From Centrapalus pauciflorus (Eukaryota; Streptophyta; Magnoliopsida; Asterales; Asteraceae), in the NCBI GenBank assembly GCA_020465985.1, contig JAANYP010001187.1:248001-312000 (forward strand): a stretch of 64,000 nt of DNA, given 5' to 3'. This document shows positions 11,443 through 23,600 of the stretch, piece by piece; the first letter of the stretch is position 1; each line of letters begins with the position of its first letter. A program made the position numbers and the translations under genes. The notes beneath the pieces are model-generated. The model was not told where the DNA came from. It worked only from the letters and a program-made list of their open reading frames with translations, and made no database searches.

Positions 11443-12180
11443 GATCAATGGGGTACCATGTTAGACTGGGGTACCGGGGAACCATTTATAGCAAATCATT
11501 TATCATTAAAATCATTAATATATAATATAAATTTTGCTTAAAATTATTTCCCACACTAATAATGTTGGGGGTAAAAATGATATTAAAAAATTTAAAGTAA
11601 AATCAAAGATTCTGTGTATCCTATGAAAATCTTCATTTTAGTTAATATCATTCCTTACACCCATACTGAACATGTGCAATGATGACACTCCATAAACCAC
11701 GATTGAAAACATGTTCAATACCGTCAATATTGGTTTATCACCAAAACGATTAACATCGACTAAAAACACAATAAATCCCGATTGCACATGTTCAATAACG
11801 TGTAAACGAAATTGAACATTCATGAACGATTTGAAGAAAATAATAAATACATTTATTTGACACATCCGGTTGAACATGTTCACTAAAACCCATTGTCAAA
11901 TCCAATTGAACATGGTCACTAAAACCCATCATTGAATTCGATTGAACATGTTCACTAAAACTCATTGTCGAATCCAATTGAACATGTTCATTAAATCCCA
12001 TTTTGAAATTTATTATAGATATGTTATGGAAGTAAATCCCTATAATTAAGTGATTTATTAATTTATTAGTTGTCATCTATTATTTAAGATAAACCTAATT
12101 GACTATATTACCCTTTAAAACTTATAACCAAACATGGATGGACTCCGGTTCCCCAGTCTAACATGGTACCCCATTGATCT
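11442..12180. mobile_element. Terminal-inverted-repeat element (MITE-like), ~740 bp
   Basis: The left end AGATCAATGGGGTACCAT (continuing for about 30 bases) is repeated inverted at 12151-12180. No ORF of note lies inside. No clear target duplication can be read because the flanks are microsatellites, so the superfamily is undetermined. The interior carries a short tandem repeat (11866-12005). Confidence 0.7.
11866..12005. repeat. Tandem repeat, ~40-45-bp unit
   Basis: Three to four units of the form TTGAACATGTTCACTAAAAC then CCATTG and CAAATCC follow one another. The core GAACATGTTC is itself palindromic. Confidence 0.7.
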
Positions 12181-12185
12181 CATCC

Positions 12186-12187
<2 letters not shown>

Positions 12188-12228
<41 letters not shown>
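12188..12228. repeat. CA microsatellite
   Basis: About twenty CA dinucleotides. Confidence 0.95.
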
Positions 12229-12231
<3 letters not shown>

Positions 12232-12741
12232 CGTATACCCGCGCAAAGCAGCAGCGGCGACAAATAATCTTTCATTTAATAACATGTTTGTTTGGTGACA
12301 GAGTAGATAGAGAAAAAATATTAGACGGTTGTTCGCAAAATCATCTTTAAATTGTCATACAAATTTGTATAGTTATTTATAAGAGAGAGTCAACTGTTGA
12401 GCTAATATAAAATGAGGGTGATCAAGTCCAATTGCAATCATATATGCGAAATATAAAATTTTCAAGACAAGACGTTTTGATGGCAATAACACAATAAAGT
12501 TAGTCAAACATTTCCAAACAAAAGATTATATAGAGGTAAAGAGTGTCCAATCATATTCTTGTCAGATTAGTAAGCTTAATCTATGCAATATAAAAAGAGT
12601 GGATGTGTTTGTTAAACAGCCAAGACCTGTACAACAAATAAATCCACCATACTCATGGATCATTGGATAAGGTTTGTATATATGCATACATTATTAATGA
12701 AACATAATTTTTAATAGGAAAAGAATCATTGGATAAGGTTC
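12229..12741. other. Unassigned segment left of element A
   Basis: It starts CTAGTCGTATACCCGCGC, a wording I have seen at the edges of plant interspersed repeats but cannot assign. A short direct repeat, ATCATTGGATAAGGTT, occurs at ~12660 and ~12725. It does not continue the gag3 sequence found on the other side of element A. Confidence 0.35.
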
Positions 12742-13863
12742 CGTTAGGCACAAAAAGGCCTCAGTCAAACCTGTTCTGCATCTGAGGGGGAGATTATTAA
12801 TCAAACCTGTTGATGCTTTTGAAGGTTGAATTTAAGGCCTGTTATATGCCTTATTGAAACCTGAAAATGATTTGCAATATCAGCCTAAAGTTGTTCTATG
12901 TGTTGCAACAAAGACAGTTTTGCCCAAGCTGTTCTGTCTGCTGAACAGGCTGGACATAAACTGTCTACGCTGCTCTACACTGATGAGCAGCTTGGGCAGT
13001 TTATAAGTGTTCTGTTCTTTGTGAACAGAACCTGTTCTTTGTGAACAGGCTAAACACTTTATGGAATATGTTTCCAAGTCATCATGTATTGTTTTTGACT
13101 ACAAGACCAGTTTACAAAGTCGAAGACAAAGTGGAAATCAGAACTGCTCAGCCTGCCCAAGCTGTTCTGTTACATGAAGACAAAAGGTTATTTGAAAAAG
13201 GGTGACAAACCTTTTTCTTATATCAAAATAGGCCTTTACAAGGAAGAAAAACACAAAGTTGACATTCCTTATTTAGTTAAAGGCAATGCAACAGTAGACA
13301 AAGTGAAAAGACAAAAGTTCTGCCCACATGAAGACAAGTCTGCTTTTCAGAAAGGTGCATAAAAGTTTATGTTGTCTTTTCAACAAGAGTTCTCCCTTTT
13401 CATTCCGTCCAATGAAGAAGCTTCACTTAGATCCTCTGAGTGAGTATAAAAAGAAATTTCCAAGGATTGAAAGAAAAAGCCAAAAAAGCTAAGTGCTGAA
13501 ACCAAGAGTGAACGTGCATTCAAAGTGAGTCTTTCATGCATGCAAGTCTGCTTGAATAAAACAGTGCTCAGTGTCTAAGCTGTTCTTGTTCAAGCTGTTC
13601 CTCAGAGTCTTGTAAAACACAGTGAGTGATTCTTAGTGAGTGTATTCATTGTAATTAGTTTAAGTCAGTCTTAGACTAGTTAAACATACTGTTGTATCTG
13701 TCATCTCAGCTTGAACCTTTCCGCATTCAAGCTTGTTTGTAATTAACATTTGTTGATAATACATACAAACATTGAAAAAATTGTGTGTAGTTTTTAAAGA
13801 GCTGTATTCACCCCCCCTCTACAGCTTAAAGCTATATACTTGGGATATCTTTTGGGACCTACA
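12742..13863 (+). repeat. 5' LTR of element A, 1.12 kb
   Basis: It starts CGTTAGGCACAAAAAGG (the first base differs from the TG of the 3' copy) and ends GGGACCTACA. Its U3 carries repeated words of the type CAAGCTGTTC, AACAGGCTG and CTGTTCTTTGTGAACAG (12930-13050). A purine run GAGGGGGAGATTATTAAT at 12784 resembles the true PPT-LTR junction. Confidence 0.9.
13445..13452 (+). promoter_or_regulatory. TATA box of the 5' LTR promoter
   Basis: TATAAAAA in GC-poor context, with the equivalent copy in the 3' LTR at 25891-25898. Transcription start would be expected about 30 bases downstream. Confidence 0.65.
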
Positions 13864-13865
13864 AC

Positions 13866-13877
13866 TGGTATCAGAGC
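13866..13877 (+). other. Primer binding site, initiator-Met tRNA
   Basis: TGGTATCAGAGC lies two bases after the LTR end. Confidence 0.95.
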
Positions 13878-13925
13878 AGTTTAGAGTGTGTGTCATTCTA
13901 GATCTCTCATTTGCCCAAAGTTTCC

Positions 13926-15563
13926 ATGGACAACAGTGCTGCAAGTTCCTCATACTATGACAATGGTTCAATGGGCAAACCTCCAAAGTTCAATCATCAG
14001 AACTTTTCTGGTTGGAAGTGCAGAATGATGCTCTACTTAGAGAATCTGGATGTACAACTACCAGAGATTGTAATGGAGGGTCCCTATGTGCCAACCTCTG
14101 TTACAACAATAACTCCTGCTGTTGAAGGAGCTGCTCCTGAAATCAGAACATTTGAGAAAGCAAAAGCTCAATGGTCTGATGAAGATAAAAGACTGGTGGC
14201 TCTTGATGCAAAGGCCAGAAACAATCTGGTCATCTCTCTACCTGATGATGTGTTCAAACAGGTTGAGAAGATGAAGACTGCAAAGGAGATGTGGGATACC
14301 TTGTGTACTATCTATGATGGACCCACAATCACACTTGACAATAGGATTAATAATCTTGTTAGACAGTATGAACTCTTCTTTGCAAAACCAAAGGAGACTC
14401 TCACTGAAACCTACACCAGGTTTACTGCTCTTGTAAATGATCTCAAAGCTGTTGGGATTATCAAGGACAACCTGACTTTGGTAAACAAGTTCTTAGATGT
14501 TCTGCCTGAAGAATGGAATTATTTTTCTACAATTTTAAGGAATTCAGGTACCATCAGAAGTATGGATCTTGTTAACTTATATGGATCCTTACTGAATGAT
14601 GAGCAATCAAGGCAACAGAAGAGAAATGCCTTGGAAATATCTAAGAAAGGTGCAGCCTTTGTGGCCAGTGTGAGACAACCTGTAAATCAAGTGAGTGATG
14701 TGTTCACTCAACCTGATCAACAGGCTGATGATAAGGAGGAAATGTCTGATGAGGAAGACAATGCAGATAGTGCTGAACTGGATGATGAGCAGATGATAGC
14801 CATGCTGGTCAAAAGGTTCAACAAGAAAAGGTTTGGAAGAAACATGTTACAGGGAAGCTCAAATGCTGTAAAAAAGAAAGCATTTGACAAGACCAAAGCT
14901 GAGTGCTTCAAATGTGGCAAAACTGGCCATATAGCTGCTGACTGTGTGTCAAAAGCTGTTGGTCAGACATCCAAACCACACAAGACAAACAGGGATGATG
15001 GCTATAAGGTTAAGTACCTTATGGCCATGGCTAAGCTGAGGAAGTTAGAAAACTCAGTGGTTTCTAACCGGCAAAAGGGACTAATGGCAGAAACTTGTGA
15101 CTGGGAGGAATCTGATTCATCATCTGATGAAGAAGACAACAATTGTCTGATGGCCAACACTGATGTCCCATCAACAAGCAACTTCAAACGGGATCTGGCT
15201 GAAGCTGAAGCTTTCAGCAGCTTGGAGAACTGGAACCCTACAATGATGTATAAGGTACAAAATTTTATGGATTACAGTTCTGAAGAAAAAGTTAAAATGT
15301 TTGAATATATGCTTGTTGATCTGAAAGCTGCTGTTGAGAAGCATGCTGTTTTATTATCTGAAATCTCTAAGCTTAAAACTGATATTGAAACAAAATCCAG
15401 TAAACTAGACAGCTTCCATAAGTTGGAAGCTGAGCTTGATGAATTAAAACACATCAATTCCATTTTACTGGAAGAAAAGAGAGAAACAGATATAAAACAT
15501 GCTAAGCTTCAAAAGATAGTTGACTCTTGGTGCCAATCTGCACAAAAATCAGCCACTGCATAA
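13926..15563 (+). pseudogene. gag: Gag N-terminal part of element A (capsid and first zinc knuckle)
   Basis: The ORF starts at the ATG at 13926, 48 bases after the PBS; the frame is open slightly further upstream but only this ATG fits. The N-terminus (residues ~20-40, FNHQNFSGWKCRMMLYL) and the following helical region match the Copia gag family called UBN2/DUF4219. The knuckle CFKCGKTGHIAADC, a CX2CX4HX4C motif, lies near residue 327 and would bind RNA during particle assembly. Acidic serine-rich stretches and a leucine-patterned coiled coil (about 15,290-15,530) follow. The frame ends at a TAA at 15561, where the sequence continues in another frame, so a small indel has broken gag here. 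It is followed directly by the second-knuckle segment. Confidence 0.85.
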
Positions 15564-16675
15564 GTCAGCAGATTCCTGCACAAATCCAAGCCTATCTTGG
15601 AGGGGATCTTGACACATCAGCTTCCATTGTTGAGGTTAATAATTTAAAAGAAGACTTGTCCACTCTTGGTGAGCTTCCAAACACTTTTATTCAAAAAGTA
15701 AATGGTAAATTAATCTCAACAAACATGTTTGTCAGGTCTCAAAACAATGACAGCTCGTGTGAACCTAGCTCAAAAGTTGTTGATGAAATAAGTTTTCCAT
15801 CAAATAAGCTTGCTAAGTGTTCTGCTGATTCACACAAGCAAAAGAAAGGAAAGCATGTCCAAAATGTAGCTGTGGACACCAAATCTGTTGACAAAACAGG
15901 CTTTGGGTCCAAAGCTGGTGTAAAAAGGTATACTAATCCTTTTAATGCTGAACATTTTGAAAATAAGTTTTCAAAAGGTAAGCAGTCTGCCTTTAACAAG
16001 AGTAAGTCTCAGGTTGAAGGCAAACCTACTGTGATTTCAAATAAGTTTTCTAATCATAGTGGTAAACTGGTTTTAAATGAGAATAAGTATTTAAAAACCA
16101 GAAATAATGATTATGTTGATAGGCAACATCAATCACATCTCAAGAAGGGCAAAGGCAAAGCCATTGCTCAGCCTGAGAGATCTGGGAATAAGTTTCCTAA
16201 ACCTGTGGAAGTTCAAAAGCCAATTAAGCTTCCTATCTTTGACATCTGCCCTCCTAAAAACAGGAAAGAAGAGACAGGCAAAGCTGTGGCTATTGAACTT
16301 TCCACTCAAGCTGTTGATTCATCAAAAAGTAATAAGCTTGCTAAACCTGCTGATGGAATTAATAGAAAAAACCCAGAATGTGTTTCTGAAAGGTCTTCTT
16401 CCAAAACTGCTAAAAGGAGAAAGTGTTATAAATGTGGAATGAAGACACATCTGGCCAAAGACTGTCCTGAAACTGAGGACATGAGGCCTGCTGACTCTGA
16501 TGGTTCTCTCACTGGCAACATAAACAGTGTTGGAAACATCTCAGTCAATGAAAGTGGTATTCAAACTGATACCATTCAAATAGGGAATATTAGTGTTGAC
16601 ATCACAAGTCCATCAACAAATGTTGATGAAGTAGGAGAACTCATCTCTGTGATGAGTTCCCCTAAAAGTATCTAA
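15560..16675 (+). pseudogene. gag: Gag C-terminal extension of element A with second zinc knuckle
   Basis: This segment continues gag in a shifted frame relative to 13926-15563. It is lysine- and asparagine-rich, without predicted structure for most of its length. It contains a second knuckle, CYKCGMKTHLAKDC, near 16422-16463. Long gags with a coiled coil and a second knuckle ahead of the protease are a habit of Sirevirus-type Copia elements (established family knowledge). The frame ends at TAA 16673-16675, about 50 bases before the protease motif, which is in the first frame again. I cannot tell whether that second frame change is natural or a lesion. Confidence 0.75.
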
Positions 16676-16697
16676 TATTCTTCTTATCACTCTGTAG

Positions 16698-19013
16698 GAA
16701 AAACAACCATCCCAGGTTTGGTACTTGGACAGTGGCTGCTCAGGACACATGACAGGTTGTAAGGACCTGCTGAGTGATCTCAGGCCTGAAAAAGGGCCAA
16801 AAGTCACATTTGGTGACAATGTACAGGGATCCACTAAGGGATATGGAACTCTTAAAGCTGGTGGTGCAGTGTTCATAAGAGTAGCCTATGTGGTTGGGCT
16901 AAAACATAACCTTGTTAGCATAAGTCAACTGTGTGATGTTGTCTATAAGGTTAACTTTGATGAGCACCTGGGTTACATATTGGATTCCCAAGACAAAGTT
17001 GTGCTGTGTGCTCAACGAAAGAAAGGTGTATATGTTGTGGACATGCAATCTGCTGATCCCACAACTGAAACCTGTTTTCTCACAAGAACAAATGCAGACT
17101 TAAACTCGTTATGGCACAAAAGGCTATCACACCTGAACTTCAAGAACATCAACAAACTCTGTAAGAAAGAGTTGGTGACAGGTTTGCCTTCTATGACCTT
17201 TGTTAAAGATAATCTCTGCACAGCTTGTGAGAAAGGAAAGCAGAGGAAATCATCATTTAAATCCAAACATAACTTCTCTATTGATACTCCTCTCTTCTTA
17301 ATCCATATGGACTTGTTTGGACCTGTTAATGTCCCAAGTGTAGGAGGAAGAAGACACACTCTAGTAATTGTTGATGAGTTCTCCAGGTACACATGGGTTA
17401 TCTTCTTGAAGAGCAAAGAAGAGGCTGCTAGAGAAATTATTGGATTTGTGAAAAAGATGGAAATGCTGAACTCTGCCCAAGTGAAGCAGCTTAGAAGTGA
17501 TCATGGTACTGAATTCAGAAACAGTACTCTTGAGGAATTCTGTGAAGTGAAAGGAATCACTCAAAACTTCTCAGCTGTAAGAACTCCACAACAAAATGGA
17601 GTTGCTGAAAGGAGAAACAGAACTCTCATCGAAGCTGCTAGAACCATGTTGTGTGCATCTGGTTTACCTTCATCATTCTGGGCTGAAGCTGTTAACACTG
17701 CCTGCTTCACCCAAAACAGATCCTTAGTGGTAAAAAGGTTCAATAAGACTCCATATGAGCTGATCAAAGGGAGGAAGCCAAATGTCAGTTACTTCCATGT
17801 GTTTGGTTGTCCCTACTTCATTCTGAATCAAAGGGACCAACTGGCAAAGTTTAAACCAAAAGCTGATGAAGGTGTGTTTGTTGGTTACTCTGCTATCTCC
17901 AAAGCCTACAGAGTATACAACAACAAAAGAAAGGTGATAGATGAATCTATCAATGTCACCTTTGAAGACTCCAAGAATGCTTCCACCAAAGCTGTTCCTG
18001 AATCAGTTTCAGGAGAAGTAAACTTTGATGATCTAATGCATTCAAACAGTAAAGAGGACTCAAAAGCTTCCACTACACCCAGTGTGGAACCTGTTAATCA
18101 TGATGGGCATGATGATGATTATGTCAATACACCCTGTGTGAATAAGTGTACTGACCTAATTATAACTGCATGTCCTGAACCTATCAATGCTGATTTTCCT
18201 GGTTCCTCTGATGATATGTTCAACAGTGGTCAGTCATGTTCAACAAGAGAACAGGCTCAAGACAACAGTATGTCTGAAAATCTTGAGAGCTGTTCAACAG
18301 GATCTGCTGAAGCTACTGATAACTCAGGAGAATCATCATTGAAAAATGATCCTAAGTGGATCAGATGTCACCCCAATGATCAAATAATTGGTGACATCAA
18401 CAAAGGGGTACAAACAAAGTGGGACAGCTTAGGGAACTTCTGTATGTTCTCTAGTTTTGTTTCACTAATGGAGCCAAAGAAAGTGGATGAAGCACTAAAA
18501 GATGCCAATTGGATCACAGCCATGCAAGAAGAACTCAATCAGTTTGAGAGAAACAAGGTATGGAAGCTGGTCCCTGCACCTAAAGGTAAAACTATAATTG
18601 GCACTAAATGGGTTTTCAGGAATAAGATGGATGAGAAAGGTCATGTCATAAGAAATAAGGCAAGACTAGTTGCTCAGGGTTATAGACAGGAGGAAGGAAT
18701 TGACTATGATGAGACATTTGCTCCTGTGGCCAGACTAGAAGCACTTCGTTTGTATCTAGCCTACGCTGCTCATAAGAGCATTAAGGTATTTCAAATGGAT
18801 GTGAAGAGTGCATTTTTCAATGGGAAGCTGCAAGAAGAAGTTTATGTCAAACAGCCTCCAGGTTTTGAAAATGAACATCATCCAGGTTTTGTTTATAAAT
18901 TGGACAAAGCTCTCTATGGTCTCAAACAAGCCCCTAGAGCCTGGTATGACACTCTTACTGAATTCCTTATGAGCAATGGGTATTCCAGAGGTAAAGTGAT
19001 ACACTGTTCATAA
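16698..19013 (+). pseudogene. pol: Pol of element A: protease, integrase, N-terminal RT
   Basis: Domains in order: aspartic protease (YLDSGCSGHMTG at ~16719); integrase zinc-binding part (H..H in LWHKRLSHLNF at ~17110 and the C..C pair CTACEKGK at ~17218); integrase catalytic core with D in HMDLFGP (~17306), D in RSDHGTEF (~17494) and E in QNGVAERRN (~17592); then Copia-type RT (KWVFRNK ~18606, FQMDVKSAF ~18790, LYGLKQAPRAWY ~18910). The frame is open for 2.3 kb and then broken just before the catalytic YVDD segment by a frameshift near 18993. In an intact element these enzymes mature the particle, copy the RNA and insert the cDNA. This copy cannot encode a full-length polyprotein. Confidence 0.9.
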
Positions 19014-19777
19014 AGAAGGTGAAATCTGATATTATGCTTGTTCAAATTTATGTGGATGATATAATATTTGGTTCTACCAATGAGCAGTTATGCAAGAATT
19101 TTTCATTACTCATGAAATCTAAATATGAAATGAGTATGAAGGGAGAACTTACTTTCTTTTTAGGATTACAAGTTAAACAAACTTCAACTTGAATTTTTAT
19201 AAATCAAAGAAAGTATACCTTAGATCTCTTGAAAAAGTTTAAATTTGATCAAAGTTCTCCTATTAAAACCCCAATGGCAACCAATGTAAAATTGGATGCT
19301 GATACCAGTGGCAAAGCTGTTTCAGTAACAGCTTATAGAGGTATGATTGGGAGCTTGCTGTACTTAACTGCTAGTAAACCTGATATTATGTTTGCCACCT
19401 GTCTGTGTGCTAGATTCCAAGCTGATCCAAATGAATATCATCTAGCTGCTGTTAAGAGAATCTTCAGATACCTGAAGGGTACACCAGGTTTGGGTCTTTG
19501 GTATCCCAAAGACTCCAGCCTTGAACTAACAGGTTATTCAGATTCTGATTTTGCAGGCTGCAGGCTAGATAGGAAAACCACAACAGGTGGATGTCAACTC
19601 CTTGGTGGTAAGTTGATAAGTTGGTGTACCAAGAAGCAGAACTCAGTGTCTACTTCTACTGCTGAAGCTGAGTACATTACTGCTGTGGGCAGATTCTGTG
19701 GATGCAGCATCAGCTTGAAGATTATGGGCTTGTGTATAGGAAAATTCCTATTCTGTGTGATAACACAAGTGCCATAG
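18998..19777 (+). pseudogene. pol: Pol of element A: catalytic RT palm and RNase H, shifted frame
   Basis: This continues the RT in a different frame from the preceding segment. The catalytic motif YVDDIIFGS is at ~19050. An in-frame TGA at 19190 interrupts the thumb/connection region. RNase H follows, with YSDSDFAGC (~19537) and the catalytic Glu in TAEAEYITA (~19658). The frame is lost near 19692 by a deletion and shift before the last part of RNase H. With three lesions in about 0.9 kb the enzyme is dead. Confidence 0.9.
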
Positions 19778-19986
19778 CTATTTCCAACAATCCAGTATTT
19801 CATTCAAGAACAAAGCATATTGAAGTCAGACATCACTTCATCAGGGATCACATTCAGAAAGGTAATGTGGAGGTAAGTTTTATTTCCACAAATGAACAGC
19901 TTGCAGACATTTTCACCAAACCTCTTGATGAAACAAGGTTTAATTACCTTGTCAGCAAGCTGGGCATGTTAAACAAAAGTGACTAA
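19702..19986 (+). pseudogene. pol: Pol of element A: C-terminal RNase H fragment
   Basis: This third-frame remnant carries the Copia RNase H end: LCDNTSAIAISNNP, RTKHIEVRHHFIRD and LADIFTKPLD. It ends with a TAA/TGA cluster near 19986. It closes pol; the next 690 bases separate it from the third ORF. Confidence 0.9.
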
Positions 19987-20675
19987 GTGTCCTCAAAGGT
20001 CTAAGACTTTGTATGTCTCACACTGATCAAGTTTCTCAGAACAGCTTAGACAGAACAGGCTCTGCATGTTATGTACTTAGCCATTTTTCTGAAATCCTTG
20101 AACAGCTTGAACATACAACAGGCTGAACAAAAACGGTTTACTCGTCCAGCCTGATCTGATGGTCCATTCTTCACTCTGCTCATTCCCTCACACTGACTTA
20201 CAAGACATTATCTTGTAACCTGCTCAGCTATTGAACACAACATGTTCCTACATAGTTGAACAGGCTGAGGGAACAGCTTGAAGAATGAACAGCTTGTGAT
20301 GACCCTGCTCATCACAAGTTTGACCAACAGCTTAGACCAACAGTTCTTAATTACCTTTCTTCACAATTAAGTTACTTAATTTCTGTTTTTATTTAACTTA
20401 ATTACTGCGGATAATGTGGGTTACGTGTGTTAGTGATTAAAAAGGGCTCAAGTGGTCTGACAAACGGTCTGACATGGACAACCGTTCCGTTTTCCGTTAA
20501 CGACTTTTTCAAATCAACCGCCAAATGTTTCTCTCTCATACCCACTCACATTCAAATCCTATAAATACCTCATACTGTTACATCTTCGTCTTCTTCACTA
20601 CTACCATAAACCTTCTAAGAACCCTAAAAATTCGACTAAGTGTCTTGTGCTTCTGCTACTTTCCCTACTCTCGAA
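19987..20675 (+). other. Pol to third-ORF spacer with motif array and promoter-like end
   Basis: The first ~350 bases repeat the words AACAGCTTGA, CAGGCTGAAC and their complements, also present in the LTR U3. The last 150 bases change character: TATAAATA, then a CT-rich stretch (CTTCGTCTTCTTCAC) and AACCCTAAAA before the ATG at 20676. No ORF is seen in the spacer. Confidence 0.6.
20560..20567 (+). promoter_or_regulatory. Candidate internal TATA box upstream of the third ORF
   Basis: TATAAATA stands about 110 bases before the ATG, in the spacing typical of a plant RNA polymerase II promoter with a short leader. The downstream sequence has a pyrimidine-rich patch and a telo-box-like AACCCTA, both common in plant core promoters and 5' UTRs. 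Function is inferred. Confidence 0.5.
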
Positions 20676-23600
20676 ATGGCTGACAGAAACAACCCCTTCC
20701 TACCAGTATTTATTGGTGATGATGTGCAGAAACATTCATCAGTCACCACAATGCTAACCCTCAAACCCATAAACTACATTGCCAACCTCACAATCCCTAA
20801 AAACTATGTGGGGAAAGGTTATGATCAAATGGTGGAGTTTTTGACATTTCATCCGTTGAACTATGCTATGACTGCTACTCCTGGTGTCCTGTACCAGGAG
20901 ATGGTGTACGAGTTCTGGTACACTTGTGCCTACAACCCCAACACCAAAGTCATCAAGGGGACTATTCTCAATGGGACTCAGACCATTGAGATTACTGCTG
21001 ATCTTCTCAGGGAGGTTCTTCATCTGCCCATTGGTGATTCATATGACATGCCCCAGCCTGAAAATGAGCAAATGGGTAATTTGCTACGCTTCTGTGGTGT
21101 AGCAGAACCCAAAATTGGAGCAACGCTGTACAGGAAGGATTTGTCTCCTACCTACAGCTTTCAGTTTGCCTCAGTGATGATGACTTTCAGCAGCAAAGTT
21201 GGTTCATTTGACCAACTGAGCCGTGATGAAGTCCCAATAGTCCTACAGCTGGTGGATGGGACTACAATTGATATGGCTAAGTGGATCTTTCTGAACTTGA
21301 GGAACCTGGTGCAGCAAGAGCCAAGACCAGCTGCTGTTCGATACCCAAGGTTTCTGAGCCTCATATTCAGACACATTTGTGGTGAGCATCTGTACAACTC
21401 TTAGCCTTTACTTCATACTACTGAATTCCCTGTAATAGGGAATAGAGTTTTCTACACTGCTGTTCTTCCAAATGAACCTCCTCTGTCCACACCAATGAGG
21501 AGGTTGTTAGGATTGGTGGAAGGACCCTCTGCTGTGAGGGTGGATCCAGAAGCTGCTGCGCCCAAGAGAAAATCCAAAGCCAGGTCCAAATTTGTTAAGA
21601 GGACCCTGACAACCACTGAAGCTGGGCCTGTGCAAAAGAATGCCAAAACAGCTCAGTCTGAGTCTGCACTCTTAGCCTCTGTGGCTGAGGGGGAGCAGGC
21701 TCCTCACCCTGGTTCATTCGTTGAACCTGAAGCCTCTGTGGCTGGTGCCTCTGTGGCACTTGAGACTATGGAACAGGTTAACCCACCTGTTTCTGACCCA
21801 GTCTCTAAATCTGTCCGGTCTGAACCTCTCCTCACCTCTCCACAATCACCCACTTCATCCATCCACTACCAACGAAAATCACTCTCCAAAAAGAAACCAG
21901 CCCAAACAACCACCTCCTTTGTTCCCTCTCAACAGGGTTCAGTTGTAAGAGAAGCCACCCATGCTGCCTCTCCTATTTTGGGAGAAGGTTCAGCACAATT
22001 GGAGCATGCTTCACTCCAGCCTGAGTCCACCTAGAGTCAGCCTAGACCCTCTGGTTCCTCCCAACAGGAACCAGTTGTACAAAAGGAGATAACCACCTCA
22101 ATTATTCCAGCCTCCCAACAGGCTGAGAATATTGAAAGACAGGAGCCCTCTCCACTCCATACTGAGTCCACACTGTCCCCCACTCAAACTTCTTTACACC
22201 CTGAGTCTGCACGAGGTGCTCACACTGCTGGTCTAGACCAATCAGCAGCTCAGCCTCAAACTTCTGCTCCCCATGATACAGCTGTTCTACACCAAACAGC
22301 TGCTGAGGGACCAACAACCCAAGCTGATGAACCTCAGGATTCATACCATCCCTTTGGTGAGGCTGCTCCCTCTATGCAAACTCCTTCAGCAGGTTTCACC
22401 ACTGCTGATGTTGAAATGCATATCCCATCTCCCCATGATGAGGTGCTTTTACACCAAGGCACTGCAGAGGGAACCCACACTGGCCTTCATGAGGATGTTG
22501 CAACACAAGCAGCATCTGAAAGGCCCCCAACATCAACCCCTTCTCCTGATGAAGCAGTTACAGCCGCTGCTGAGGGACCCTTTGACTCCTCCAAGCTGGG
22601 CCACATTACTTTTGCCCAGGCTATGGAGCTTCTCTCAAATATTCCTCTTCCCTATCCATCACATCCTCATACACCAGCCTCTTCATCATCTTCTCCATCA
22701 ACCCAATCTAAACAGTCCACCCATACACATCCATCCCCTAAAGACCTGCCTTTGAAGGATCAGCTTTCTCTGCTGTCCAACAAAGTTGGTTCTTTAGAAA
22801 CTACTATAACCTCTCTACCCTCTATTATTTCAGACTCTGTGTCTGACCAGCTTAAGGGATTCTTGGATTTGTTCATAGCTTCCTTCCCTGCCACTCCATA
22901 AACAGATAATTCTCCACAGCTGCTTGCACTCACTGCAAAGCTGCAAAATGTGTCCACCTCCCTCTCCTCCATTTTATCACTGCAACAGGACTTTGTGTCC
23001 TCAATGACAGCCATTTCTCAACAGCTGTCATCTCTCCTAACTTCTTGCAACACTACTCTTCCTAATACTCTGGCCAGCTTGAACACACTCATTGGCTCCC
23101 TATCCAATTCTGTGTCATCAAACCTTGCTGATGTGCAAGATTCTCTTGAACTACATCTTGCACAGCTTCAAAGTTTGCTGTTCACAGCTTCTGATAGGGA
23201 AAATATTGTTAAGCTGACCTCCCTTGCTGATACCCAATCCTCTTCTCTTCAAACCTGTCTTACCCAGCTTGCACAGGTGAGGGACAACTTGGTATTCTTA
23301 GTGAATAGGCTTGTTGGCCCCAGACCTGCTGCCAAAACTGCTGGCAAGCCTGAAGACTTTGTGTCTTCAAGCAGACCGGGTGTTGAAGGTGCTGGTACAT
23401 CTCCTTCAAAGGGGGCGAAGTCATCTGTCTCGAAGACTAAGTCTAAGGGGGAGAAAACTTCTTATCCTAAGGAGAAATCAGTGCCTGCAATACTCACTGG
23501 TCAACCAGCAGGTGCTTCAACAGGCACACTAGAGGGTGTCTCCCATGCTGCTCAGACTACTCAGGTTGAATCTCCAATCCCTGCTCAGTCTAAGGGGGAG

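Noticed and set aside
13174..13362. A 62-codon ORF in the 5' LTR of element A
   Set aside because: It lies in the LTR U3 and is broken by a frame change and stop in the 3' LTR copy, so it is not conserved as coding.
16642..16697. A GT-AG intron between gag and pol of element A ending in CTCTGTAG
   Set aside because: The best donor gives only ~34 bases, too short for plant splicing, so the frame change is more likely an indel or natural boundary.
21452..23014. Minus-strand and alternate-frame ORFs across the third ORF of element A
   Set aside because: They are shadows of the repetitive Pro/Ser/Thr-rich coding frame on the plus strand.
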